Positions 1 to 9,974 are shown, counted from the first letter of the stretch. The stretch is 64,000 nt of DNA from Caenimonas aquaedulcis (GCF_015831345.1 NZ_JADWYS010000001.1:1870118-1934117); one strand, 5' to 3'. Notes: generated by a model not told the origin, from the letters alone. A program made the numbers and translations.

Positions 1-139
1 GCAGCGTGACGTGGTCGCCGAGGGCGACGCTGCGCAGCTTGCGATGCGCGATCACTTCGCCCTTGCGCGCCTTGCGGTACTTGCTGTAGGCCTCCAGCGT
101 CATGAGGCTGTCGGCGGTGATGTGTCCGGTGAGTTGCAT
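1..139 (-). CDS. DUF3501 family protein (N-terminal part, cut by window edge)
   Basis: Only the first 46 codons are in the window; the rest runs off the left edge. The visible start, MQLTGHITADSLMTLEAY, followed by a basic stretch, matches my memory of DUF3501 proteins. These usually sit beside rubrerythrin and a CCG-domain Fe-S protein, exactly as here. The ATG lies 2 bases after the stop of the Fe-S protein gene, with GGA about 7 bases upstream, so the two are probably co-transcribed and coupled. The molecular function is not known; context suggests a role in oxidative-stress or redox handling. Confidence 0.8.
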   Translation of the reverse strand, partial: MQLTGHITADSLMTLEAYSKYRKARKGEVIAHRKLRSVALGDHVTL

Positions 140-141
140 GT

Positions 142-1494
142 TCAGTCCAACCCGTATGCCTTGCGCACCAGCGTGAGCGGATGGGCGAGCTGCGGTGTGC
201 CCAGCGCGTTCACGTCGAAGCCCTGGTCGATGTGGTGGCCGCCCAACGGGCAGTCCGAGGCGATGTAATCCGGCGCGCCGCCCGCGGGATGCTCCGCCAT
301 CTTCTTGAAGAGCGGCTTGCCGATCTTCATCGCCTGCTCATGGTAGGGCACCTTCACGCCGAAGGTGCCTGCGTGGCCCGAGCAGCGCTCGTTGGTGTGA
401 ACCTGGGTGTCGGGCGCCATCTTGAGCATCTCCTCGGTCTTGCGGCCGATGTTCTGCACGCGCGTGTGGCATGGCACGTGATAGCTCACCTTGCCGAGGG
501 ACTTCGGGAATTCGGTCTTGAGCAGGCCGTCGCGCTTGCGCTGCATGAGGTATTCGAACGGGTCCCACATCGCTTCCTTGACGGCCTGCACGTCGGCGTC
601 ATGGGGATACATCAGCGGGATTTCCTGCTTGAACATGAGCGTGCAACTCGGTACCGCCGTGAGGATCGCCCAGCCCTCCTTCGCGTACTTCGCGAGGACG
701 GGGATGTTCGCTTCCTTGCTCTCGTTCACCGAGTCGAGGTCGCCCAGTTCCAGCTTGGGCATGCCGCAGCATTTTTCCTTGTTGACGAGGACATAGGGCA
801 CCTCGTTGTGCTCCAGCACCTTCAGGAGGTCGTGGCCGATGCCGGGCTCGTTGTAGTTGATGTAGCAGGTCGAGAAGATCGCGACCTTGCCGGGCGTCTT
901 CGCGCCTTCCTTCACGGGGAAGTCCTTCGACTTGGGCGCGCCGGAGCGGAACTTGCGCGTCGCCAGCGCGGGGAGCCACGCATTGTGGTCGACGTGCAAC
1001 GCGGATTCCATGAGGGCACGGGCCGGCTTCGTCTGGTTCACCGCGTTGGCGACCTGCGTCACGATGGGAATGCCGGCGAACTGGCCGTGCACGTCGGTGG
1101 ACGACAGGAATTTCTCGCCGAAGCTCACGTCGCCGTTCTTGAACTTGATCGCCTTGGCGCGCAGCATGGTGTGCGGGAAATCCACGTTCCACTCGTGCGG
1201 GGGAACGTAGGGGCATTTGGTCATGTAGCAGAGGTCGCACAGGTAGCACTGGTCGACGACCTTCCAGTAGTCCTTGCGGTCGACCCCGTCGACTTCCTGC
1301 GTCTTGCTTTCGTCGACCAGGTCGAAGAGCGTGGGAAACGAGCCGCACAGGCTCACGCAGCGGCGGCAGCCGTGGCAGATGTCGAAGATGCGTTCGAGCT
1401 CGTCGAAGGTCTTCTTCTCGTCGTAGTACTCGGGATTCTTCCAGTCGATGGGATGCCGGGTCGGCGCTTCGAGGTTGCCTTCGCGTGATGCCAT
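142..1494 (-). CDS. (Fe-S)-binding CCG-domain protein, heterodisulfide reductase / GlpC-like
   Basis: The 450-residue protein has two cysteine clusters near its N-terminus (C40, C43, C46, C50 and C83, C86, C89, C94), typical of a double [4Fe-4S] ferredoxin domain. Two cysteine-rich CCG regions follow (KCCGMP near the middle and ERCSGHAGTFG toward the end), as in HdrB/GlpC-type subunits. It has no signal peptide or membrane helix, so it is probably a cytoplasmic electron carrier or oxidoreductase subunit. It lies between rubrerythrin and a DUF3501 gene; this trio recurs in betaproteobacteria and suggests electron supply for peroxide reduction. The physiological partner is unknown. Confidence 0.85.
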   Translation of the reverse strand: MASREGNLEAPTRHPIDWKNPEYYDEKKTFDELERIFDICHGCRRCVSLCGSFPTLFDLVDESKTQEVDGVDRKDYWKVVDQCYLCDLCYMTKCPYVPPHEWNVDFPHTMLRAKAIKFKNGDVSFGEKFLSSTDVHGQFAGIPIVTQVANAVNQTKPARALMESALHVDHNAWLPALATRKFRSGAPKSKDFPVKEGAKTPGKVAIFSTCYINYNEPGIGHDLLKVLEHNEVPYVLVNKEKCCGMPKLELGDLDSVNESKEANIPVLAKYAKEGWAILTAVPSCTLMFKQEIPLMYPHDADVQAVKEAMWDPFEYLMQRKRDGLLKTEFPKSLGKVSYHVPCHTRVQNIGRKTEEMLKMAPDTQVHTNERCSGHAGTFGVKVPYHEQAMKIGKPLFKKMAEHPAGGAPDYIASDCPLGGHHIDQGFDVNALGTPQLAHPLTLVRKAYGLD

Positions 1495-1534
1495 TCTTGT
1501 TCTCTCGATGGGAGTGATTTGCCGCAGCCTTTTT

Positions 1535-1633
1535 GGACGCAGAAAGCGCAGAAATGACGCAGAAGAAATTCAAAAAAATTCAATTGAATTGTTCTTGTCT
1601 TCCTTCTGCGTCACTTCCGCGGGTTCTGCGTCC
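1535..1633. repeat. Imperfect inverted repeat, 31-base arms
   Basis: Arms at 1535-1565 and 1603-1633 are inverted copies matching at 27 of 31 positions. They are built from GACGCAGAA-type units and flank an AT-rich centre. The element fills most of the gap between the rubrerythrin and Fe-S protein genes and could fold into a long hairpin in the transcript. It looks like a dispersed intergenic palindrome rather than a classic terminator, because no clean T-run follows either arm. Confidence 0.6.
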
Positions 1634-1655
1634 TTGAACCCGCTTTCTCAGCGGA

Positions 1656-2078
1656 TCAATCCACCAGTTCGTTCAACGCCTTGGTATAGCGGTTCGCATG
1701 CGAGCGCTCGGCCTTCGCCAGCGTCTCGAACCAGTCGGCCACTTCGTCATGGCCTTCTTCGCGGGCCGTCTTGGCCATGCCCGGGTACATGTCCGTGTAC
1801 TCGTGCGTCTCGCCGGCAACCGCCGCCTTCAGGTTGTCGCGCGTCGGGCCGATCGGCAGCCCGGTGGCCGGGTCTCCGCATTGCTCCAGCCACTCCAGGT
1901 GGCCGTGCGCATGGCCCGTCTCGCCTTCCGCGGTGGAGCGGAACAGGGCCGCCACATCGTTCTGGCCTTCCACGTCCGCCTTGTTTGCGAAGTACAGGTA
2001 ACGGCGGTTGGCCTGGGACTCGCCGGCGAAGGCTGCCTTCAGGTTTTCTTCCGTCTTGGAGCCTTTGAGTGCTGCCAT
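1656..2078 (-). CDS. Rubrerythrin-family ferritin-like diiron protein
   Basis: This 140-residue protein contains the diiron four-helix pattern: [12 protein letters not shown], then [12 protein letters not shown], then [13 protein letters not shown], then [10 protein letters not shown]. Rubrerythrins reduce hydrogen peroxide at such a site. The usual C-terminal rubredoxin domain (two CxxC knuckles) is absent, so electrons must come from elsewhere, perhaps the neighbouring Fe-S protein. The frame stays open for 57 codons upstream, but ATG 2078 is preceded by AGGAGA at good spacing and begins the conserved [13 protein letters not shown]. It is first in the minus-strand trio. Confidence 0.92.
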   Translation of the reverse strand: MAALKGSKTEENLKAAFAGESQANRRYLYFANKADVEGQNDVAALFRSTAEGETGHAHGHLEWLEQCGDPATGLPIGPTRDNLKAAVAGETHEYTDMYPGMAKTAREEGHDEVADWFETLAKAERSHANRYTKALNELVD

Positions 2079-2273
2079 TTGGAAATCTCCTAGTTGGGTT
2101 GATGAACGTTGTCGCGTCGCCCGGTGCGGGGCGAAACACCCGCAGGGTAGTCCCGTCCCGACGCATCGTCTAATAGCCTGCGACAATGCACCGCATTGAT
2201 ATAGACTATCGATACGGTTGCACTGATAGCTTACCACAGCATCGCGCACGGCAATGCTGCTTGCATAGCCCGG

Positions 2274-2303
2274 GTGACAGCCACGGACCGATTACGCTAT
2301 AGT
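2274..2303 (+). promoter_or_regulatory. Putative sigma-70 promoter for the VOC/FAD operon
   Basis: A GTGACA -35 element (2274-2279) and a TATAGT -10 element (2298-2303) are separated by 18 bases; each differs from consensus at one position. The predicted start near 2310 falls in a small dyad, CATT-ACGC-AATG (2309-2320), that could bind a repressor. The operon ATG is at 2338. Confidence 0.5.
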
Positions 2304-2337
2304 AAATGCATTACGCAATGTTGAATCAGGAGACGAC

Positions 2338-2958
2338 ATGGCCGCCGTGCTGAAACAGACGAGTCCGCTGCCCGCCCCGGCGCCCATCCACCAGCTCCAC
2401 CATTTCGCGTATCGGGCAAAGGATGCGGAAGAGACGCGGCATTTCTACGAAGACATCCTGGGCCTGCCGCTCTATCACATCATCCAGAGCGACCACGTGC
2501 CGAGTACCGGCGAGTACTGCCCCTACACCCACTTCTTCTTCCGCCTGCAGGACGGCTCGTTCATCGCTTTCTTCGACCTGGGCGACGACCAGGCCTGCGA
2601 GCCTTCGCCCAACACGCCGGCCTGGGTCAATCACATCTCATTCCGCGTGGATTCCGTGCAGGCGCTCAGGGACATGAAGACGCGCCTGGAGGCCCATGGC
2701 ATCGAAGTGCTGGGCATCACGGACCACCACATCTTCCACAGCATCTACTTCTTCGACCCCAACGGCGTCCGGCTCGAGCTCACCGCGCAGCTCGCGGATG
2801 AATTCCAGATGCTGCAGGAAAGCAAGACCGCGCATGCGCGCCTCGCCGAATGGACGGCGCGCAAGGAAGCGTGGCGCAAGGATCGCGCGGCGGGCAAGCA
2901 GGCCGCGCCACTGAAGCCCCAGCAGAACGACCGGCCGGAAGTCTCCGCTCGGAAGTGA
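2338..2958 (+). CDS. VOC-superfamily (glyoxalase / extradiol dioxygenase-like) protein
   Basis: The 206-residue protein carries a VOC fold: IHQLHHFAYRAKD opens the first beta-alpha-beta-beta-beta unit, VNHISFRVDS the second, and GVRLELTAQ supplies the usual C-terminal glutamate ligand. The histidines and that glutamate fit a metal site. Residues after about 165 form a charged, probably disordered tail. The start ATG 2338 has AGGAGA upstream. The gene leads an operon with an FAD hydroxylase and a DUF2783 protein, so it may be an aromatic ring-cleavage or related enzyme acting on the hydroxylase product. The substrate cannot be read from sequence. Confidence 0.82.
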   Translation: MAAVLKQTSPLPAPAPIHQLHHFAYRAKDAEETRHFYEDILGLPLYHIIQSDHVPSTGEYCPYTHFFFRLQDGSFIAFFDLGDDQACEPSPNTPAWVNHISFRVDSVQALRDMKTRLEAHGIEVLGITDHHIFHSIYFFDPNGVRLELTAQLADEFQMLQESKTAHARLAEWTARKEAWRKDRAAGKQAAPLKPQQNDRPEVSARK

Positions 2959-2963
2959 CGCCC

Positions 2964-4676
2964 GTGGCCGAGTTCGCGTCCAGCGCCTTCACCAACGGCT
3001 ACGAATTCACCCAGGGCAGCGGCTACAAGCTGCCCGAATACCCTTTCATCGAGCCGCCCGAGCTGCGCGCAGGCCAGCCCGGCCATCACCCCATCGTGAT
3101 CGTCGGCGGCGGTCTCGCGGGCCTGACGATGGCCTGCGCACTCGCGCACTACCGGGTGCCCGCTGTCCTCCTCGACGAAGACAACACGGTGGGCGTGAAG
3201 GGCGCGTCTTCACGCGGCATCTGCTACACGCAGAAGTCCCTGGAGATCTTCGAGCGGCTGGGCTTCTACGAGCGCATCGCGGCGAAGGGCATCCAGTGGA
3301 GCGTCGGCCGTACCTTCGCGGGCCACGACGAGGTGTACTCCTTCGACCTGAAGCAGCAGCCCGGCTATCACCTGTCCAGCCAGCCGCCGTTCATCAACAT
3401 CCAGCAGTTCTACATCGAAGGCTTCCTCGTCGAGCGTATCCATGAGCTCGGCGGCATCGACCTGCGCTGGTCCAGCCGCGTGACCGGCTTCCGCCAGGAC
3501 GCCGAATGCGCCACGCTCACCGTGAGCACGCCGGCCGGCGAGTACGAGCTGCGGGCCGACCATGTGATCGATGCCACCGGCTCGCACAGCCCCTTTCGCG
3601 CATGGGCAGGCGCGAGCGTCACGGCGAAGAAGGGTGACGACCGCTGGTGCATCGCCGACGTGCGCTTCACGAAGCACCCGCCGGTGGAGCGGCACACCTG
3701 GATCGAGGCGCCCTTCAACGAGAACCGCGCGGTCTGGCAGCACTTGATGGGTGACAACGTCTGGCGCATCGACTACCAGATGCCTCCGGACGCCGACCCG
3801 GAATACGTGAGCCGCGAGGACGTCGTGCGCGAGCGGCTGCTGCGGCAGTTCGGCGCGGATTGCGCGGTGGAAATCGTCTGGGTGGGCCCCTATGCCTACC
3901 GCAGCGAATGCATCGACCGCATGCGGCACGGGCGCGTCTTCTTCATGGGCGACGCCGCCAAGGTCGTCAGCCCCTTCGGCGCGCGCGGCGGCAACACGGG
4001 CGTCGCGGATGCGGACAACCTGGCCTGGAAGCTCGCCGCGGTCATCAAGGGCCGCGCCGCGCCGGGCCTGCTCGACAGTTACCACGAAGAGCGGCATGAG
4101 GCGGCGTGCCAGAACGTGCTGGTGACCAATCGCACCGCGCGCTTCCTGCGGCCGGCCGACGGCATGGAGCGAACCTTCCGGGCGGCCGCGCTGGGCCTGG
4201 CGCGGCAGCACGTGTTCGCGCGGCACCTCGTGAACACCGGGCGCATGGCGATCGCCAACCCCTACTCCCGCTCGAGCGTGTGCCACTCGACGGGCGGCCA
4301 GTCGGTGCAGAACGTCGGCTTCGAATGGGCGGACGGCACGCGCGGCAAGGTCAACGACCTGCTGCGTTGGGCCGATGGGCGATTGCTCCTGCTCCTCTTC
4401 GGCGAGGCGAGCGTCTCATCCATGCAGCGGCTACGCGCGCTCTGCGAATCGGCGCCGCTGCGCGCCGTCCAGGTGACCGGACCCGAAGAGCGAGCGGGCG
4501 CCCGGGAATTCGTCCGCGACACCGATGGACGCCTGCAGGGTGCCTGCCACGTGTTCGGCCATGCGTGGGCTCTGGTGCGGCCGGACAGCTATGTGGCGGC
4601 CACCGGGGAGAGCGTCGATGCGGGTCTGGTGCGCGCCGTGGCGCGGGCGCTCGCGGCCGACAGGGAGACTGCATGA
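2964..4676 (+). CDS. FAD-dependent monooxygenase (FAD_binding_3, MhpA-like)
   Basis: This 570-residue flavoprotein has the N-terminal Rossmann motif [16 protein letters not shown] and the FAD-ribityl motif [20 protein letters not shown]. It has the layout of aromatic-ring hydroxylases such as 3-(3-hydroxyphenyl)propionate hydroxylase, which use NADPH and O2. The frame is open further upstream inside the VOC gene. GTG 2964 is preferred because GGAAG lies 8 bases before it; GTG 2955, overlapping the VOC stop, is an alternative. Its stop overlaps the ATG of the DUF2783 gene. Confidence 0.85.
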   Translation: MAEFASSAFTNGYEFTQGSGYKLPEYPFIEPPELRAGQPGHHPIVIVGGGLAGLTMACALAHYRVPAVLLDEDNTVGVKGASSRGICYTQKSLEIFERLGFYERIAAKGIQWSVGRTFAGHDEVYSFDLKQQPGYHLSSQPPFINIQQFYIEGFLVERIHELGGIDLRWSSRVTGFRQDAECATLTVSTPAGEYELRADHVIDATGSHSPFRAWAGASVTAKKGDDRWCIADVRFTKHPPVERHTWIEAPFNENRAVWQHLMGDNVWRIDYQMPPDADPEYVSREDVVRERLLRQFGADCAVEIVWVGPYAYRSECIDRMRHGRVFFMGDAAKVVSPFGARGGNTGVADADNLAWKLAAVIKGRAAPGLLDSYHEERHEAACQNVLVTNRTARFLRPADGMERTFRAAALGLARQHVFARHLVNTGRMAIANPYSRSSVCHSTGGQSVQNVGFEWADGTRGKVNDLLRWADGRLLLLLFGEASVSSMQRLRALCESAPLRAVQVTGPEERAGAREFVRDTDGRLQGACHVFGHAWALVRPDSYVAATGESVDAGLVRAVARALAADRETA

Positions 4677-4861
4677 AGACCGCCCTGAACCTGCAGGATG
4701 CCGACGGTTTCTACGAACAGCTGCTCGATGCGCACCAGGGCCTGTCGAAGGAAGAGTCCGAGCTGCTGAACGCCCGCCTCATCCTGCTGCTGGCCAACCA
4801 GGTCGGCGACGCGAAGGTGCTGGCGGCGTGCATCGAAGCGGCGCGGGCGCTCCCCAAGTAA
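4673..4861 (+). CDS. DUF2783 small protein
   Basis: The 62-residue acidic protein begins [20 protein letters not shown] and resembles the DUF2783 family. Such proteins sit next to FAD-dependent hydroxylases in proteobacteria. The ATG overlaps the upstream stop in an ATGA junction, so translation is probably coupled to the monooxygenase. It is likely an alpha-helical accessory or subunit; no enzymatic motif is visible. Confidence 0.82.
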   Translation: MKTALNLQDADGFYEQLLDAHQGLSKEESELLNARLILLLANQVGDAKVLAACIEAARALPK

Positions 4862-4890
4862 AATCGCGCCTTCCCCCACCCGGTCATCCA

Positions 4891-4913
4891 ACGGCACCCG
4901 CGGGTGCCGTTTT
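4891..4913 (+). terminator. Rho-independent terminator after the VOC/FAD/DUF2783 operon
   Basis: A perfect 20-base palindrome (4891-4910, arms ACGGCACCCG and CGGGTGCCGT) is followed by a short T-run. It sits 30 bases after the DUF2783 stop and 14 bases before the valS start, so it separates the two transcripts. Confidence 0.75.
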
Positions 4914-4926
4914 GCATTCCACTCCT

Positions 4927-7749
4927 ATGAGCGATACGCCCCAGCAACCCGGCCTCCAGAGCCTGTCCAAGTCCTTCGAGCCCGCCGCCATCGAGGCCCG
5001 GTGGGGCCCGGCATGGGAGGAGCGCGGCTACGGCCGCGCCGGCTACCGCGGCACCGGGGAGCCCAAAGACGGCGCGCCCGCGTTCTCCATCCAGCTGCCG
5101 CCGCCCAACGTCACGGGCACGCTGCACATGGGCCATGCGTTCAACCAGACGATCATGGACAGCCTCACGCGCTACCACCGCATGCGCGGCTTCAACACGC
5201 TGTGGGTGCCCGGCACGGACCACGCCGGCATCGCGACGCAGATCGTGGTGGAGCGGCAGCTGCAGGAGCAGGGCCAGTCGCGCCATGACCTCGGCCGCAA
5301 GAACTTCGTCTCGCGCGTGTGGGAGTGGAAGGAAAAGTCCGGCAACACCATCACGACGCAGATGCGCCGCATGGGCGACAGCGTGGATTGGGGCCACGAG
5401 TACTTCACGATGGACGACGACCTGTCGCACGTCGTCACCGAGACCTTCGTGCAGCTCTACGAGCAAGGCCTCATCTATCGCGGCAAGCGGCTGGTGAACT
5501 GGGACCCGGAACTCAAGACCGCCGTGAGCGACCTGGAAGTGGTGAGCGAGGAGGAGGACGGCTTCCTCTGGCACATCGCGTATCCGCTGGCCGATGGATC
5601 GGGCTCCATGGTCGTGGCGACCACGCGGCCCGAAACCATGCTGGGCGACGTCGCGCTCATGGTGCATCCGGAGGACGAGCGCTACAGGCACCTCGTGGGC
5701 AAGCAGGTGAAGCTGCCGCTGTGCGACCGCGACATCCCCGTGATCGCGGACGACTACGTGGACAAGGAATTCGGCACCGGCGTCGTGAAGGTCACGCCCG
5801 CGCACGACGCGAACGACTATGCGGTGGGCCAGCGCCACCAGCTGCCGATCATCGGCGTGCTGACGCTGGATGCGAAGATCAACGACAACGCGCCCGCGAA
5901 GTACCGCGGCATGGATCGCTTCGCCGCGCGCAAGCTGGTCGTCGCGGACCTGGACGCGCTGGGCCTGCTGGTGGAGACGAAGAATCACAAACTCACCGTG
6001 CCGCGCTGCGAGCGCACGGGCCAGGTCATCGAACCCATGCTCACGGACCAGTGGTTCGTCGCCATGTCGAAGGTGAGCGACAAGGACCCGACGGGCAAGT
6101 CGATCGCGCAGAAGGCCATCGACGCGGTGCAATCCGGCGCAGTGAGCTTCGTGCCCGAGAACTGGGTCAACACCTACAACCAGTGGATGAACAACATCCA
6201 GGACTGGTGCATCTCGCGGCAACTCTGGTGGGGCCACCAGATTCCCGCGTGGTACGACGAGGGCGGCAACGTGATCGTCGCGCGCAACGAAGCGGAGGCG
6301 CAGGCCAAGGCGCCGGGCAAGACCCTGCGACGGGACGAGGACGTGCTGGACACCTGGTACTCGTCGGCGCTCGTGCCCTTCTCCACGCTCGGCTGGCCCG
6401 CGAAGACGAAGGACCTGGACCTGTACTTGCCTTCTTCGGTACTCGTCACCGGCTACGACATCATCTTCTTCTGGGTCGCCCGGATGATCATGATGACGAC
6501 GCACTTCACGGGACAGGTGCCGTTCAGGCATGTCTACATCCACGGCCTGGTGCGCGATTCCCACGGCAAGAAGATGAGCAAGTCCGAGGGCAACGTGCTC
6601 GACCCCGTGGACCTCATCGACGGCATCGCGCTCGCGCCGCTGCTGGACAAGCGCACCACCGGGCTGCGCCGGCCCGAGACCGCGCCCACGGTGCGCAAGA
6701 ACACCGAGAAGGAATTCCCGGAAGGCATCCCGGCTTTCGGGGCCGATGCGCTGCGCTTCACGTTCGCGTCGCTCGCGTCGCTGGGCCGCAGCATCAACTT
6801 CGATGCGAAGCGCTGCGAGGGCTACCGCAATTTCTGCAACAAGCTCTGGAACGCGACGCGCTTCGTGCTGATGAATTGCGAAGGCCACGACCTCGCGGAA
6901 GCCGGCGCGACGCAAACCGCGGCGGACCGCTGGATCGTGTCGCTTCTGCAGCGTGTGGAAGCGGAGATGGCGAAGGGCTTCGCCGAATACCGCCTGGACA
7001 ACGCCGCCGGCGCGATCTACCAGTTCGTCTGGGACGAGTTCTGCGACTGGTACCTGGAGATCGCGAAGGTGCAGGTCCAGACCGGCGACGCCGCGCAGCA
7101 ACGCGGCACGCGCCGCACGCTGATCCGCGTGCTGGAGGCGATCATGCGGCTCGCGCACCCGATCATCCCCTTCATCACCGAGGAGCTCTGGCAGAAGGTC
7201 GCTCCCGTCGCCGGCAAGACGGGCGAGTCGATCAGCATCGCGCCGTACCCCGAGTCGAACAGCGCGGCGATCGACCCCGCGGCCGAAGCGCATGTCGCCA
7301 AGCTGAAGGCCGTGATCGATGCCTGCCGCAACCTGCGCGGCGAGATGAACGTGTCACCGAGCACGCGCTTGCCCGCTTACGTGCTGGGGGACGCGGCCTT
7401 CATGCGGGAAGCCGCGCCGGCCTTGCAGGCGCTGGGCAAGCTCAGCGAGGTCAAGGTCTTCGACGACGAGGCATCGTGGGCGGCGGCGGCGAAGTCGGCA
7501 CCGGTTGCCGTGGCCGGGGAGGCACGGCTGTGCCTCTACATGGAGATCGACGTGGCGGCGGAGAAGGCCCGCTTGTCCAAGGAGGCCTCACGCCTCGAGG
7601 GCGAAGTGGCCAAGGCCAACAACAAGCTGGCCAATGAAGCTTTCGTCGCGAAGGCCCCGCCGGCGGTCATCGAGCAGGAACGTAAGCGCATCGCCGAGTT
7701 CACGGCAACGCTTGCGAAGATTCGCGAGCAGTTGGCGCGGCTGGGCTAG
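4927..7749 (+). CDS. valS: Valyl-tRNA synthetase
   Basis: This 940-residue class I synthetase charges tRNA-Val. The HIGH signature appears as TLHMGHAFN in the N-terminal Rossmann fold. An editing (CP1) domain follows, and the KMSKS loop appears as [10 protein letters not shown]. The C-terminus ends in the long coiled coil typical of ValRS ([20 protein letters not shown] and beyond). The frame is open far upstream, but ATG 4927 begins [19 protein letters not shown] just after a terminator, which fits the family length. It is a single housekeeping gene, convergent with the next one. Confidence 0.98.
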   Translation: MSDTPQQPGLQSLSKSFEPAAIEARWGPAWEERGYGRAGYRGTGEPKDGAPAFSIQLPPPNVTGTLHMGHAFNQTIMDSLTRYHRMRGFNTLWVPGTDHAGIATQIVVERQLQEQGQSRHDLGRKNFVSRVWEWKEKSGNTITTQMRRMGDSVDWGHEYFTMDDDLSHVVTETFVQLYEQGLIYRGKRLVNWDPELKTAVSDLEVVSEEEDGFLWHIAYPLADGSGSMVVATTRPETMLGDVALMVHPEDERYRHLVGKQVKLPLCDRDIPVIADDYVDKEFGTGVVKVTPAHDANDYAVGQRHQLPIIGVLTLDAKINDNAPAKYRGMDRFAARKLVVADLDALGLLVETKNHKLTVPRCERTGQVIEPMLTDQWFVAMSKVSDKDPTGKSIAQKAIDAVQSGAVSFVPENWVNTYNQWMNNIQDWCISRQLWWGHQIPAWYDEGGNVIVARNEAEAQAKAPGKTLRRDEDVLDTWYSSALVPFSTLGWPAKTKDLDLYLPSSVLVTGYDIIFFWVARMIMMTTHFTGQVPFRHVYIHGLVRDSHGKKMSKSEGNVLDPVDLIDGIALAPLLDKRTTGLRRPETAPTVRKNTEKEFPEGIPAFGADALRFTFASLASLGRSINFDAKRCEGYRNFCNKLWNATRFVLMNCEGHDLAEAGATQTAADRWIVSLLQRVEAEMAKGFAEYRLDNAAGAIYQFVWDEFCDWYLEIAKVQVQTGDAAQQRGTRRTLIRVLEAIMRLAHPIIPFITEELWQKVAPVAGKTGESISIAPYPESNSAAIDPAAEAHVAKLKAVIDACRNLRGEMNVSPSTRLPAYVLGDAAFMREAAPALQALGKLSEVKVFDDEASWAAAAKSAPVAVAGEARLCLYMEIDVAAEKARLSKEASRLEGEVAKANNKLANEAFVAKAPPAVIEQERKRIAEFTATLAKIREQLARLG

Positions 7750-7752
7750 GCC

Positions 7753-8763
7753 CTAGCGGACGATGAACTGCGGCGGCGGCTTCGGGTCGCCGGGTTCGAG
7801 GTCCATGGGCGCGCTGGGCATGGCGTCCAGCTGCGCGAGCCGCGAGGTGGTCGCGGTCAGGGTTTCGTGGATCCGGTGCACCACATACCAGCTCGCGCGC
7901 AGGCGCGATTCGCGCGTGTGCGAGCCGAGCCGCGGGGTGATGTAGAGGTTCTCGATCTCGTGCAGCGGCGATCCCCGGGACGCGAACCCCGACTCCGCCC
8001 CGTCGATCATGCAGGCCTCGATGCGGCCGTCCGTCAGCGCCCGCGCGAGCGCTTCCTGGTCGAACAGGTGGGAGCGGCTGATGCCGACCCACATCTGCCC
8101 CGGCTTGCAATGCGCGAGCAGTTTGTCGTTGATGAAGTTCTGGTAGCGCGACGCATACATCACCTGCACCGAAACCGCGTCCGCGGTGGACATGAGGTCC
8201 TGCAGGCTGACGGGCTGGATCTGCAGGCGCGCCCAGATCGGCGCCGTGTGGTGGATGGCGGGGTCGTAGCCGATGAGCTTGGCGCCCAGGGCGCTCAGCA
8301 TCAGCGCGAGCGTGTGGGCGGTCGGCGCCAGGCCGAAGATGCCGATCGTGCTGCCATTGAGCTCGCGGCCGAGGCGGATGTCCGCGTGGCGGTCGCCATT
8401 GAGCGAGGAGCCGATACCGCGGCGGTAGAGCAGCAGCAGGCTGGCCAGCAGGTACTCGGCATTGGAGCGGACGTTGGCGGTGGTGGCCTGGATGACGCGG
8501 ACGTTGCGTTCGCGGCAGGCTTCGAGGTCGGTGTTGTCGGTTCCGACGTGCATGCGTGCGACGGCTTTGAGGAGCGGGGCGAAATCCAGGAATTCCCGGG
8601 TTACCACGACCTTGCGCGGAAGGATCACGGCCTGCGCGTTGTAGACCGCCTTTCGCAACGCGCTCGGGTCTCCTGCAAGCTCCGGACGCGACTCGACGGA
8701 GTGGCGAGCCTCCAGCCATGCATGGGCTTCAGGCACCAGACGTTCGAGAAGTAGGATATCCAC
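7753..8763 (-). CDS. D-isomer-specific 2-hydroxyacid dehydrogenase relative, altered catalytic motifs
   Basis: The 336-residue protein follows the SerA/2-hydroxyacid dehydrogenase plan, with a substrate half, a central Rossmann half and a return segment. Two hallmarks are altered. The nucleotide loop reads IFGLAPTAHTLA where a GxGxxG loop is expected, and the C-terminal TPH motif reads TPRLGSH, so the catalytic His is Arg. The Arg of the substrate site survives in ISRSHLFDQEAL. GTG 8763 is chosen because AAGGA lies 9 bases upstream; the open frame before it starts only at a TTG. It may be a non-catalytic or repurposed paralogue. Confidence 0.75.
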   Translation of the reverse strand: MDILLLERLVPEAHAWLEARHSVESRPELAGDPSALRKAVYNAQAVILPRKVVVTREFLDFAPLLKAVARMHVGTDNTDLEACRERNVRVIQATTANVRSNAEYLLASLLLLYRRGIGSSLNGDRHADIRLGRELNGSTIGIFGLAPTAHTLALMLSALGAKLIGYDPAIHHTAPIWARLQIQPVSLQDLMSTADAVSVQVMYASRYQNFINDKLLAHCKPGQMWVGISRSHLFDQEALARALTDGRIEACMIDGAESGFASRGSPLHEIENLYITPRLGSHTRESRLRASWYVVHRIHETLTATTSRLAQLDAMPSAPMDLEPGDPKPPPQFIVR

Positions 8764-8866
8764 CCGTTTGCGTCCTTGTCTTACAAATATGCGTAGCGTT
8801 TGGCCGGATAGTTGAGCCTGAGCCCCAAAAGCGGGCAAACTTTAGCGGTATATTTTAGAGTAGTCG

Positions 8867-9760
8867 ATGAACAAAATCACGAAAATCAACAAGGCGGTTT
8901 TCCCTGTGGCGGGCTTGGGAACGCGCTTCCTGCCCGCGACCAAGGCGCAACCGAAGGAGATGCTGCCGGTCGTCGACAAACCCCTCATCCAGTACGCCGT
9001 GGAGGAAGCCTATGAAGCCGGCATCCGCCACATGATCTTTGTGACAGGTCGCAACAAGCGTGCCATCGAAGACCACTTCGACACCGCGTACGAACTCGAG
9101 AGCGAACTCGAGGCCGCCCAGAAGACGGAATTGCTGCGGATCGTGCGCGCCATGCATCCCGACGACATGGACTGCTCCTATGTACGGCAGCCCCGCTCCC
9201 TCGGGCTTGGCCACGCGGTCCTGTGCGCACAGCCGCTCGTAGGGAACGAGCCTTTTGCCGTCCTGCTCGCGGACGACCTGATGTGCGGACCCGAAGGCGG
9301 ACCGGGCGTGCTGACGCAAATGGTCGGTGTCTTCCAGAAACTGCCGACATCTTTGTTAGCGGTGCAGGAGGTTCCGGCGGATCACGTGCAGCGTTACGGC
9401 ATCGTCGCGGGCTCACCGGCCGGCGAAGGCCTGACCAAGGTGGACCGCATGGTCGAAAAGCCCAAGCCTGCCGATGCGCCGTCGCGGATGGGCGTCGCGG
9501 GCCGGTACATCCTGACCCCGGGCGTCTTCGACCACATCCGCAACAACCCGCGAGGTGCGGGCGGCGAGATCCAGCTCACGGACGGCATCGCGAAGCTGAT
9601 GGCCACCGAGGGCGTGCATGCCTTCCAGTACCGCGGCAAGCGCTACGACTGCGGCAGCAAACAGGGCTTCCTGGAAGCCTCCGTCGAACTTGCCCTGCGC
9701 CACCCCGAGGTGGGCCCGGGCTTCAGGCAATACCTGAAAGAGGTGCTCAGCGGCGTCTGA
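8867..9760 (+). CDS. galU: UTP-glucose-1-phosphate uridylyltransferase
   Basis: This 297-residue enzyme makes UDP-glucose, a precursor for surface polysaccharides. The nucleotidyltransferase signature [20 protein letters not shown] is intact, as are VEKPKP and the [10 protein letters not shown] segment. The length is normal for bacterial GalU. The gene diverges from the 2-hydroxyacid dehydrogenase relative; a TATATT -10-like hexamer is at 8849-8854, without a clear -35. Its 3' end overlaps the convergent TusA gene by 14 bases. UDP-glucose could feed the glycosyltransferase locus about 2 kb downstream, but galU is also a core gene. Confidence 0.96.
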   Translation: MNKITKINKAVFPVAGLGTRFLPATKAQPKEMLPVVDKPLIQYAVEEAYEAGIRHMIFVTGRNKRAIEDHFDTAYELESELEAAQKTELLRIVRAMHPDDMDCSYVRQPRSLGLGHAVLCAQPLVGNEPFAVLLADDLMCGPEGGPGVLTQMVGVFQKLPTSLLAVQEVPADHVQRYGIVAGSPAGEGLTKVDRMVEKPKPADAPSRMGVAGRYILTPGVFDHIRNNPRGAGGEIQLTDGIAKLMATEGVHAFQYRGKRYDCGSKQGFLEASVELALRHPEVGPGFRQYLKEVLSGV

Positions 9761-9974
9761 GCACGTGGATGTAGTCGCCGCCGACCGTCGACTGCTCCAT
9801 CAGCTCGTTGCCCGTTTGCTTGGCGAAAGCCTGGAAGTCCCGCACCGACCCGGCGTCGGTGGACACCACCTTCAGCAGCTGGCCGGACGCGAGGTCCGCG
9901 AGCGCCTTCTTGGCTTTCAGGATGGGCAGCGGGCAATTGAGCCCGCGCGTGTCGATTTCCTTGGCGATATCCAT
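9747..9974 (-). CDS. tusA: TusA-family sulfurtransferase (SirA-like)
   Basis: The 75-residue protein has the TusA fold: an N-terminal strand, the signature [11 protein letters not shown] with active Cys14, and a C-terminal HVLRRR. TusA relays persulfide sulfur for tRNA thiolation or other sulfur transfer. The start ATG 9974 agrees with the family. Its 3' end runs 14 bases into the convergent galU gene. Several TusA paralogues occur in this group of bacteria, so the symbol denotes the family rather than proven E. coli-type function. Confidence 0.88.
   Translation of the reverse strand: MDIAKEIDTRGLNCPLPILKAKKALADLASGQLLKVVSTDAGSVRDFQAFAKQTGNELMEQSTVGGDYIHVLRRR

Noticed and set aside
4711..7293. 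An 860-codon open frame on the minus strand opposite valS
   Set aside because: Low-complexity Arg/His/Val-rich translation with no recognisable domain; the + strand is an intact valyl-tRNA synthetase.
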